Both the position numbers and the translations under genes were made by a program. From the NCBI GenBank assembly GCA_010027295.1, contig RGVM01000154.1, positions 1 through 6,599 on the forward strand: a DNA stretch of 6,599 bases. Reading direction: 5' to 3'. Of the stretch, positions 1 through 6,152 are shown in pieces. A model generated the notes under the pieces. The model saw nothing but the letters and a program-made list of their open reading frames with translations, had not been told where the DNA came from and made no database searches. Source of the DNA: Chitinophagia bacterium (GTDB lineage: Bacteria; Bacteroidota; Bacteroidia; Chitinophagales; Chitinophagaceae). Numbering within the stretch: position 1 is the first letter of the stretch; every line of letters starts with the position of its first letter.

Positions 1-1416
1 GCTGACGACGGTCTGGTCGAGCCGGTCCTTCAGGCGGACGGGGTTGACGTCGTGCTGGTACTGTCCGACGCCGATGCTCTTGGGGTCGATCTTGACGAGT
101 TCGGCGAGGGGGTCCATGAGTCGCCTGCCGATGCTGACGGCGCCGCGCACGGTGATATCCTGGTCGGGGAACTCCTCCCGGGCCACTTCGCTGGCACTGT
201 AGACGGAGGCGCCGTCCTCGTTGACGAGGAAGACGGGCAGCCCGAGGCCTAGGCCGCGGATGAACTGTTCGGTCTCGCGACCGGCCGTGCCGTCGCCGAT
301 GGCGAAGGCCTGGACGTCGTGTCGATGGGCGAGTTGGCGGATGGCGTGCTCGGCGTCCGAAAGCCTTCCCTTCTCATGGATGTAGATGACGGTGGTATCG
401 AGCAGGTCGCCCTTCGCGTCGAGGCAGACGGTCTTGCAGCCGGTTCGGTATCCGGGGTCGATGGCGATGATCCTCTTGCCGCCCAGCGGGCTGGAGAGGA
501 GGAGTTGGCGCAGGTTCTCGGCGAAGACGTCGATGGCCTCCTCGTCGGCCCGCTGCTTGAGGGTTGCCCGGAGTTCCGTCTCGAGGGCGGGCTGCAGGAG
601 CCGTCGGTAGCCGTCGCGCAGGGCCTTCTTCACATGGGTGGACGATTCGCCCATCCCTTTGAGGTGACGACGTTCCAGCAGTTCGAGGGCCTTGTCCTCG
701 TCGGGTGCTATGGAGATGCGGAGAAAGCCTTCCATGAAGCCCCTGAGCACGGCGAGGGTGCGGTGCGATGGCACTTTGTAGGCCGGCTCGGTGAAGTCGA
801 AGTAGTCGCGGAACTTGGCGGCCTCCGTCTCCTTGTCGGGCATGACCTTGCTGGTGAGCAGGGCCTCGCGCTCGAAGAGCTGTCGGACGGCGGCGCGGGT
901 GTCTGCGTCCTCGCTGAACATCTCGGCGAGGATGTCGCGGGCGCCCTGGAGGGCATCCTCGATGGTCGGCACGGCCTCACCGAGGAAGGACGCCGCCTCG
1001 GCGGAGGGGTCGGTCGCCGGGAGCTGTTGCAGCAGCAGCAGGGCGAGCGGTTCGAGGCCCTTCTCTCGGGCGGCCATGGCCTTGGTCTTGCGCTTGGGCT
1101 TGTAGGGTAGGTAGATGTCCTCCAGTTCGGAGAGGGTCTCGGCTTTGTCGAGCCTGGCCATGAGTTCCTCGCTCATCTTCCCCTGTTCGGTGATGCTTTT
1201 GACAATGGCGGCCTTACGGTCGTCGAACTCGGACATGCGCCTGGCCTCGTCCTGTATCTGCAGGATAGCCACCTCGTCGAGGTCGCCCGTACGGTCCTTC
1301 CGGTAACGTGCGATGAAGGGGACGGTAGCTCCTTCGGACAGGAGTTCGAGGACGGCCTCCACCTGTACTGTGCGCAGGTTCATCTTGGCCGCGATGGCGG
1401 GTCCGTGGGGGTTCAT
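1..1416 (-). CDS. tex: Tex family RNA-binding transcriptional accessory protein, N-terminal 472 residues (3' end outside window)
   Basis: Tex is a cytoplasmic, nucleic-acid-binding protein related to eukaryotic Spt6 and linked to transcription; full-length members are about 700-780 residues. The window holds the N-terminal 472 codons, open to base 1, so the helix-hairpin-helix and S1 domains are not seen. Residues 18-45 (EAVLELLSEGATVPFIARYR) are the typical Tex N-terminus, followed by the helical region with IYLPYKPKRKTKA at 101-113. The YqgF/RNase H-like domain starts near 313 with RIIAIDPGYRTGCK (315-328) and continues through AIGDGTAGRETE (372-383). The hallmark KIDPKSIGVGQYQHDVN is at 442-458. 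The ATG at 1416 is preferred over the in-frame ATG at 1383 because the residues before Met12 match the family; an in-frame TAG lies upstream. No Shine-Dalgarno is visible. The gene follows the exonuclease gene by 80 bases on the same strand. A weak promoter-like TAGTTTCG (one mismatch to TAnnTTTG) lies at 1445-1452 but lacks a properly spaced -33 element, so co-transcription or a separate promoter is open. Confidence 0.96.
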   Translation of the reverse strand, partial: MNPHGPAIAAKMNLRTVQVEAVLELLSEGATVPFIARYRKDRTGDLDEVAILQIQDEARRMSEFDDRKAAIVKSITEQGKMSEELMARLDKAETLSELEDIYLPYKPKRKTKAMAAREKGLEPLALLLLQQLPATDPSAEAASFLGEAVPTIEDALQGARDILAEMFSEDADTRAAVRQLFEREALLTSKVMPDKETEAAKFRDYFDFTEPAYKVPSHRTLAVLRGFMEGFLRISIAPDEDKALELLERRHLKGMGESSTHVKKALRDGYRRLLQPALETELRATLKQRADEEAIDVFAENLRQLLLSSPLGGKRIIAIDPGYRTGCKTVCLDAKGDLLDTTVIYIHEKGRLSDAEHAIRQLAHRHDVQAFAIGDGTAGRETEQFIRGLGLGLPVFLVNEDGASVYSASEVAREEFPDQDITVRGAVSIGRRLMDPLAELVKIDPKSIGVGQYQHDVNPVRLKDRLDQTVVS

Positions 1417-1496
1417 GGGATGGCTTTGGGTTTCGGAAAGGAGGCGAAACTAACGGGAGGCGCCCAAAGAAAAATTTGGAAGATTTCCTGCCCGGC

Positions 1497-2867
1497 TCAG
1501 GACAGCCAGCGGACTTTGGAGGGATTCGTACGGGCCTCGCGCAGGAGCAGCGAACGGATGAGGTCGTTCCCGTGGCAAGGGGTCACGAGTCCCTCCAGGG
1601 CTTCTGCGTCGGCGGGACCGTCACCCTCCTCCACATGGGCCCAACCACGGAACTCGCCCTTGTCGACCCACAGCAGGGTCTTCTCCCCCTCGCGCCTTCC
1701 CTCTTCGAGGAGGGCGAAGCTGGGTCGTTCGTGCCGCATGAGGTGGATGGCCTCGAGCACCCTTTCGTTGTAGACGCCCACGGGCTCCGCATCGGAGCAG
1801 ACGCCCCGGCAATCTCCCTCGGCGATGCCGATGCAGGGATCGTCGTCCGTCTGCAGCCAGCAGCATTTGGGGCAGAGGGCGAACTCCTTCACGAGGCGTC
1901 GCAGCAGGGCGTGGCCCTCGGACAGGTTGGGTACCGACACGATGGGGTGCATATAGCGGCGCCTGCGGTCGATGGCGAGGCGGATGACACCGCGGCGGTC
2001 CTCGTAGGCATAGACGCCGTAGGCGAAGTCCCAACGTTTCTGGCTGCGGTTGAAGGCTGGCCAGAGGCGTCGGATCTCGACGCTCTCGACGACGGTGGCG
2101 ACCAGGTCGGAGCCCAGTGGGCGGCAGCTCACGCGGTGGATGTTGCGCATAAACTCCTGCTTGCGCTTCGAGGTGGAGTTGTTGGAGAAATGGCTGACGA
2201 CGCGCTGGCGGATATCGACGGCCTTGCCGACGTAGATGACCTTGTCCTTGCGGTCATGGAAATAATAGACGCCCGGCGTGCTGGGGAGTGCTGATACCTG
2301 TTCGGCGGGCAGATGGATGGGCAGGTACGACTCGCGGCTGCCCTGCCGGAGCATGGTCCGGAGATGGCCCTCCGTGTCGTCCGCCAGGATGCGGTCGAAG
2401 AGAGCGGCGGTGGCGGCGGCATCTCCCATGGCCCGGTGGCGTCCGTTCACGGAGATGCCCAGGGATCGGCAGAGGTGGCCCAGGCTGTAGCGGGGGAGCC
2501 CCGGGAAGACCTTCCGGCTGAGGCGTACGGTACAGAGCTTTTTCTCGTCGAGTTCGAATCCGGCGGCGGAGAGATGGTGCCTTACGAAGGAATAGTCGAA
2601 GTTGACGTTGTGGGCGACGAACACACGGCCCTGCAGCATCGAGTGGATGCGGGCGGCGACGGCCGGGAAGGACGGCGCGTCTGCGACCATCGCGTCGGTG
2701 ATGCCCGTGAGGGATTGTATGAACGGGGGGATGGGCACGCCCGGGTTCACCAGCGTTCCGTAGCGGGCTCGCTCCCGCTCTCCGTCGTGCAGCACGATGG
2801 CAATCTCGGTGATGCCGTTGGTGGAGGCGTGGCTGCCGGTGGTCTCTATGTCGACGATGGCGTACAT
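1497..2867 (-). CDS. DEDDh exonuclease / GIY-YIG (UvrC/Cho-like) nuclease fusion protein
   Basis: This 456-residue cytoplasmic protein joins two nuclease modules and is probably involved in DNA repair or processing. Residues 1-165 are a DnaQ-like 3'-5' exonuclease with all DEDDh residues visible: D6 and E8 in DIETTG, HNVNFD with D91, and H144 and D149 in GRHRAMGDA. Residues about 194-273 are a GIY-YIG endonuclease domain: GVYYF at 199-203, IYVGKA at 211-216, arginines 220/222, and the catalytic-type glutamate E261 in VVESVEIRRLWPAFN. Residues 330-370 form a cysteine-rich segment (C332, C335, C336, C345, C353, C357) followed by YNERV, as in UvrC-related proteins. The RNase H-like second nuclease domain and HhH region of UvrC are absent, so this is not UvrC itself. 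The DnaQ-GIY-YIG architecture is known in Bacteroidota and, in other forms, in Actinobacteria; its exact role is not settled. The ATG at 2867 puts MYAIVDIETTG at the normal family start. TATCTTTG at 2902-2909 is a likely promoter, and tex follows after 80 bases. Confidence 0.93.
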   Translation of the reverse strand: MYAIVDIETTGSHASTNGITEIAIVLHDGERERARYGTLVNPGVPIPPFIQSLTGITDAMVADAPSFPAVAARIHSMLQGRVFVAHNVNFDYSFVRHHLSAAGFELDEKKLCTVRLSRKVFPGLPRYSLGHLCRSLGISVNGRHRAMGDAAATAALFDRILADDTEGHLRTMLRQGSRESYLPIHLPAEQVSALPSTPGVYYFHDRKDKVIYVGKAVDIRQRVVSHFSNNSTSKRKQEFMRNIHRVSCRPLGSDLVATVVESVEIRRLWPAFNRSQKRWDFAYGVYAYEDRRGVIRLAIDRRRRYMHPIVSVPNLSEGHALLRRLVKEFALCPKCCWLQTDDDPCIGIAEGDCRGVCSDAEPVGVYNERVLEAIHLMRHERPSFALLEEGRREGEKTLLWVDKGEFRGWAHVEEGDGPADAEALEGLVTPCHGNDLIRSLLLREARTNPSKVRWLS

Positions 2868-2901
2868 CCGGGAAGGGAGGGTCGGACGCGTCCGGCCTGT
2901 A

Positions 2902-2909
2902 CAAAGATA
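2902..2909 (-). promoter_or_regulatory. Candidate Bacteroidota -7 promoter element (TATCTTTG) for the exonuclease gene
   Basis: The minus strand reads TATCTTTG, an exact match to the Bacteroidota sigma consensus TAnnTTTG. It lies in the divergent intergenic region, 35 bases upstream of the start codon at 2867, which implies a leader of roughly 25-30 bases. The matching -33 TTG is poor: about 19 bases upstream I see TTC rather than TTG. It would drive the exonuclease gene and perhaps tex. The match and its position are seen; function is inferred. Confidence 0.55.
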
Positions 2910-2933
2910 AAGGGGGCACCTGAAGAAGATGGA

Positions 2934-2947
2934 ACCCGTGGACGGGT
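2934..2947. promoter_or_regulatory. Small palindrome ACCCGT-gg-ACGGGT in the divergent intergenic region
   Basis: Two perfect 6-base inverted arms are separated by two bases. The centre is about 35 bases upstream of the TATCTTTG element of the minus-strand gene and about 60 bases before the plus-strand GGT-family start, a place where an operator for either gene could sit. A 6-base arm can arise by chance in 132 bases, so this is only a candidate. No plus-strand TAnnTTTG was found for the GGT-family gene in this region. Confidence 0.2.
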
Positions 2948-2999
2948 GGAATCAACAAATTGCGGATATTGGCGGTTACCATAGCGGAAACATAGAAGC

Positions 3000-4826
3000 A
3001 TGAGAAGAAACCTGATCGTATGCCTGTTGCTGGCGGGTGCGCCGGCGACGGCCCAGAAGACACAGAAGCCTGTGATACACGGGCGGAACTGGATGGCCAT
3101 CACGGGCAAGCCTCTGGCAGCCACGGCCGGGGCGGCCGTCTTCCAGCAGGGTGGCAATGCGGTGGATGCGGCCTGTGCCATGATGGCGGCCACCTGCACC
3201 ATGTGGGACGTCCTCAGCTGGGGCGGCGAGGCGCAGGCGCTGATATGGAACCCGAAGACGAAGAAGGTCATCGCCATCAACGCGCTGGGCGTGGCCCCGA
3301 CGGGTGCCACGGCCGATTTCTTCAAGTCCAAGGGTTACAGCTTCCCGCCGGAGTATGGCCCGTTGGCCGCCGTCACGCCGGGGACGCCGGGTGGGCTCTG
3401 CCACATGCTGGCAGAATACGGCACCATGAGCCTCCGGCAGGTGCTGAAACCGGCGATGGAGCTGGCCGCCGGCTATCCGATCGACGCGGAGACGGCAAAC
3501 AACATAGAACGCAACAAGGCTAGGATCAAGGAATGGCCTTACTCGAAGAAAGTGATGCTGCCGCATGCCGGCGAAAAGCGCGAGGCGCCTGAGGCGGGTG
3601 AGGTCTTCGTACAGCAGGACCTCTTCAACACCCTGCAGAAGATGGTGGAGGCCGAGGATGCTGCCCTCAAGAAAGGCAGGAGCCGCAAGGAGGCCATCCA
3701 GGCGGCCTACGACCGCTTCTACCGCGGCGATATCGCGAAGGAGTTCGTGCGGGGCTGCCGTGAGCAGGGCGGACTGATCACGGAGGAGGACCTCGCCCGG
3801 TGGAAGGTCCTGGAAGAGGAGCCGCTGCATACGAGCTACCGTGGCGTGGAGGTCTACAAGCTCCAGCAGTGGACGCAGGGCCCCATGATGCTGCAGGCCC
3901 TCAACATGCTCGAGAACTTCGACCTGAAGGCCATGGGCTACAACTCGGCCGACTATATCCACACGATGTGCCAGGTGCTGAACCTGTGCTTCGCCGACCG
4001 CGACTTCTACTACGGCGACCCCTACTTCCCCCCGGCAGAACCCATCAAGGGCCTGCTGTCGAAGGAATACGCTCGGGAAAGGGTCCGGCTCATGAGCAAG
4101 GACATGAACGACCCAAAGGCGGGCCCCGGCGACCCCTACCCCTTCCAGGGCGGCACGAACCCGTATGCACAGATGCTGAAGGACTGGGGCACGGCCTCCG
4201 CCGAGCCCGTCACACCCGAATACCGCGAGAAGCTCTTCCTCGGCACCACTTCCGTCGAGGCGGCCGACAAGGAGGGTTGGGTCGTATCAATCGTGCCCAG
4301 CGGCGGATGGATCCCCGCATGTATCGCCGGCAACACCGGCGTGGGCATGAGCCAGCGCATGCAGAGCTTCGTGCTGGACCCGGCCCTCAACCCCTTCAAC
4401 GTGGTGGAGCCCGGCAAGAGGCCGCGCGTCACCCTCACGCCTGGACTCGCCATGAAGGACGGGAAACCGTTGATCTCCTTCGGCGTGCAGGGCGGCGACA
4501 CGCAGGACCAGAATCTCATCCAGTTCCTGGTCAACATGATCGACTTCGGCATGACCGTCCAGGAGGCCTGCGAGGCCGCCAATGTCAATACGAACCAGCT
4601 ATACCTGTCACTGGGCGGACAGGACCGGAAACCAAAGCCCGGCTCCATCCTATTGCAGGAACAGACACCGCCATGGGTGCGGAAGGACCTGCTGCGCAGA
4701 GGCTACCGGATGACTTTCGAGGAAAGGACCTCCGGCCCCATCAACGCCATTTATTTCGACTGGAAGCATGGCTCCATGTGGGGCGGCTCCAGCCACCATG
4801 GCGAGGATTACGGAATCGGATGGTGA
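3000..4826 (+). CDS. Secreted gamma-glutamyltransferase-family (Ntn-hydrolase) protein with atypical substrate pocket
   Basis: This 608-residue protein belongs to the gamma-glutamyltranspeptidase family, whose precursors cleave themselves into a large and a small subunit. Residues 1-18 are a signal peptide (MRR, then a hydrophobic stretch, then ATA before Gln19), so it should be periplasmic or secreted. The large-subunit signature QQGGNAVDAA is at 49-58. The expected self-cleavage site is G415|T416 in LGTTSVEAADKEG; Thr416 would be the new N-terminus and nucleophile, leaving a small subunit of 193 residues, a normal size. GVQGGDTQDQ (495-504) matches the family's GxxGG loop. Several residues that hold the gamma-glutamyl group in E. 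coli GGT appear replaced: Arg114 by Leu96, Asn411 by Gly436 in PSGGW, Asp433 by Ser456, and the SS pair of PLSSM by Val477-Thr478 (alignment by eye). Glutathione is therefore doubtful as substrate; another amide or amino-acid acyl group is possible. An in-frame TAG at 2982-2984 fixes the start at ATG 3000. It stands alone, with a divergent gene upstream and a convergent one downstream. Confidence 0.93.
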   Translation: MRRNLIVCLLLAGAPATAQKTQKPVIHGRNWMAITGKPLAATAGAAVFQQGGNAVDAACAMMAATCTMWDVLSWGGEAQALIWNPKTKKVIAINALGVAPTGATADFFKSKGYSFPPEYGPLAAVTPGTPGGLCHMLAEYGTMSLRQVLKPAMELAAGYPIDAETANNIERNKARIKEWPYSKKVMLPHAGEKREAPEAGEVFVQQDLFNTLQKMVEAEDAALKKGRSRKEAIQAAYDRFYRGDIAKEFVRGCREQGGLITEEDLARWKVLEEEPLHTSYRGVEVYKLQQWTQGPMMLQALNMLENFDLKAMGYNSADYIHTMCQVLNLCFADRDFYYGDPYFPPAEPIKGLLSKEYARERVRLMSKDMNDPKAGPGDPYPFQGGTNPYAQMLKDWGTASAEPVTPEYREKLFLGTTSVEAADKEGWVVSIVPSGGWIPACIAGNTGVGMSQRMQSFVLDPALNPFNVVEPGKRPRVTLTPGLAMKDGKPLISFGVQGGDTQDQNLIQFLVNMIDFGMTVQEACEAANVNTNQLYLSLGGQDRKPKPGSILLQEQTPPWVRKDLLRRGYRMTFEERTSGPINAIYFDWKHGSMWGGSSHHGEDYGIGW

Positions 4827-4873
4827 AATCAGCGACAGCATAATGCATGTGCTGAGGGCCAGGCTTCCAATGA

Positions 4874-4917
4874 CTGCACCCTTTCAAACGTCTGTCCAGG
4901 CTCTTGAAAGGGTGCAG
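4874..4917. terminator. Perfect 14-bp inverted repeat between convergent genes, probable bidirectional terminator
   Basis: The left arm CTGCACCCTTTCAA (4874-4887) and right arm TTGAAAGGGTGCAG (4904-4917) are perfect reverse complements around a 16-base loop. The element lies 47 bases after the GGT-family stop codon and 33 bases beyond the stop of the minus-strand DUF1080 gene, so transcripts from both sides would form a 14-bp hairpin. The place and symmetry suit a shared terminator, but neither strand has a clear T-run after the stem, so a classical intrinsic terminator is not shown. It could instead be an RNA 3'-end stabiliser or a dispersed intergenic repeat. The loop also repeats the heptamer CCAGGCT found at 4859-4865. 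The rest of the gap, 4827-4950, holds nothing else I recognise. Confidence 0.55.
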
Positions 4918-4950
4918 AAGAAGAAATGTAAGGTCCGGGGGAAGCTGGTC

Positions 4951-6132
4951 TCAATCCATGCTGCGGATCCTGAGGTTACGAAACTTGACGACGTCGCCGT
5001 GCCCGAGGAATCCGATATGGCCCTTCGTATTGAGCAGTCCGGGGTGCTTGTTGCCATCGGCGGTTCCATTGGCAGATGCCTCGCGGATATCCCCGTCGAG
5101 GATCGTCTCTCCGTTGAGGATCACCTGGACACGTGAGCCTTTCGCGACCACCGTCTGCTGGTTCCACTCACCCGTAGGTTTGAGGAATCCCCGCTTCGCG
5201 GGCATCACGCCGTAGACGGAGCCGTGGTATTGGTAAGGCTTCAGGTTCCGGTACTTCTCGGCCTCGTTGTCGAGAATCTGCAGTTCCATGCCGACATAGG
5301 CGGCATCTCCCTTCGTAGGTGTGCGAATCCCGAGACCGTTGTTGGCGCCGGGCGTGAGCATGAATTCGAACCGGAGCTCGAAGTCGCCGTATTCCTGATC
5401 AGTATAGAGGTTGCCTCCGCTGCCGCCGGAGGGCTTCACCACGATGGCACCGTCCTCTACGGCATAGGCTACCTTGTTGCCGATCCAGCGGTCGATATGA
5501 GTCCCGTCGAAGAGAAGTTCAAAGCCTGCCTTGCGCTCCTTTTTGGAAAGTACGTAGGCGGTGGGCTTGACGGAGGCGTTGGGGGCTCCGAGCTTTCGGG
5601 CGTGCGCCAGGGCTATGTCGATGGCCGCCTTTTGCGGGCCCGGATTGCCGGCTGCGGCTTTCTCGAGGGCAGTGATGGCGGAGGCCGTACGGATCACCGC
5701 CAGCGCCATGGCCGCATCACCGGAATACTCCGCCGATGCCAGCATGCCGGCGAGGGTGGGCACGCAGGCATCGTCGCCCAGGCGCCCCATGTCGACGATG
5801 AGCTGTTGACGGGCGACTCCACTATTCACAACGCCCCAGCCCGTGTTGAGGGCACGGGCTGCCGCCTGGCTGCGTGCGGCGTCCCGGGATGAAGCATGGA
5901 CATACGCATCGAGTGCGTAGGTCGCATGGATGCGCGCGGAGTCGTCTTCGAAGAGGCGGAAGAAGGCCTTCCAGTCGCCTCGGCCCCAACGCTCCATGGC
6001 CGACAGCGGGGCGATGGCCTGGGAGGACCTTGCATAAGGGAACGCATACACGACGTCCCTCACGCCCTGTTGGGCGACCGAGATGCCGACCAGAAAGCAG
6101 GTGGACAGGGCTAGTATCAGGGTTCTTTTCAT
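4951..6132 (-). CDS. Secreted HEAT-like/DUF1080 (3-keto-disaccharide hydrolase) protein
   Basis: The 393-residue product has a signal peptide at 1-20 (MKR, hydrophobic core, cleavage likely after SVA before Gln21); Cys12 does not sit in a proper lipobox. Residues about 45-180 are Ala/Leu-rich and helical, with HEAT-like phrasing such as LIVDMGRLGDDACVPTLAGM (111-130). Residues 203-392 are a DUF1080 domain (Pfam 3-keto-disaccharide hydrolase, a beta-jelly-roll fold): FELLFDGTHIDRWIG at 204-218, YGDFELRFEFML at 248-259, NNGLGIRTP at 264-272, GMELQILDNE at 281-290, YHGSVYGV at 302-309, GEWNQQTVVAKG at 321-332, and GHIGFLGHGDVVKFRNLRI at 371-389. Characterised relatives cleave 3-keto-glycosides produced by a dehydrogenase, in the periplasm. 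The gene follows a Gfo/Idh/MocA oxidoreductase gene by 20 bases, so the two are probably one transcript and one pathway. The HEAT-like part may bind a partner or substrate; its role is unknown. The ATG at 6132 starts directly with the signal peptide. Confidence 0.92.
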   Translation of the reverse strand: MKRTLILALSTCFLVGISVAQQGVRDVVYAFPYARSSQAIAPLSAMERWGRGDWKAFFRLFEDDSARIHATYALDAYVHASSRDAARSQAAARALNTGWGVVNSGVARQQLIVDMGRLGDDACVPTLAGMLASAEYSGDAAMALAVIRTASAITALEKAAAGNPGPQKAAIDIALAHARKLGAPNASVKPTAYVLSKKERKAGFELLFDGTHIDRWIGNKVAYAVEDGAIVVKPSGGSGGNLYTDQEYGDFELRFEFMLTPGANNGLGIRTPTKGDAAYVGMELQILDNEAEKYRNLKPYQYHGSVYGVMPAKRGFLKPTGEWNQQTVVAKGSRVQVILNGETILDGDIREASANGTADGNKHPGLLNTKGHIGFLGHGDVVKFRNLRIRSMD

Positions 6133-6152
6133 GACGTCTGGTTGTGAAGGGG

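Noticed and set aside
1028..1040. GCA triplet run inside tex
   Set aside because: Four triplets encoding Leu-Leu-Leu-Leu on the minus strand are ordinary codon use in a helical region, not a meaningful repeat.
319..1110. A 263-residue plus-strand open frame opposite tex
   Set aside because: Tex on the minus strand is unmistakable by its motifs, and the plus-strand frame is a Gly/Val/Leu-rich antisense shadow.
1445..1452. TAGTTTCG on the minus strand as a tex promoter
   Set aside because: It has one mismatch to TAnnTTTG, and the nearest upstream TTTG is only 12 bases away instead of about 19, so it is too weak to call as a feature.
1471..1490. GGAA-atc-TTCC followed by a T-run on the minus strand, after the exonuclease stop, as an intrinsic terminator
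   Set aside because: The stem is only 4 bp with a 3-base loop and is AT-rich, too weak to stop transcription before tex on its own.
1476..2294. A 272-residue plus-strand open frame opposite the exonuclease gene
   Set aside because: It is antisense to a protein with intact DEDDh and GIY-YIG motifs and has no recognisable domain or plausible start context.
2976..3962. A 328-residue minus-strand open frame opposite the GGT-family gene
   Set aside because: It lies inside a well-supported gene on the other strand, is rich in Arg, His and Leu as expected for an antisense frame of GC-rich coding DNA, and shows no domain motif.
3800..4843. A 347-residue plus-strand open frame overlapping the GGT-family gene in another frame
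   Set aside because: The translation is Arg/Gly/Pro/His-rich with no family signature; it is a shifted-frame shadow of the real gene.
4768..5136. Plus-strand open frame spanning the end of the GGT-family gene and the start of the convergent gap
   Set aside because: It begins inside the GGT-family gene, runs through the inverted repeat and into the DUF1080 gene on the opposite strand, and has no recognisable protein features.
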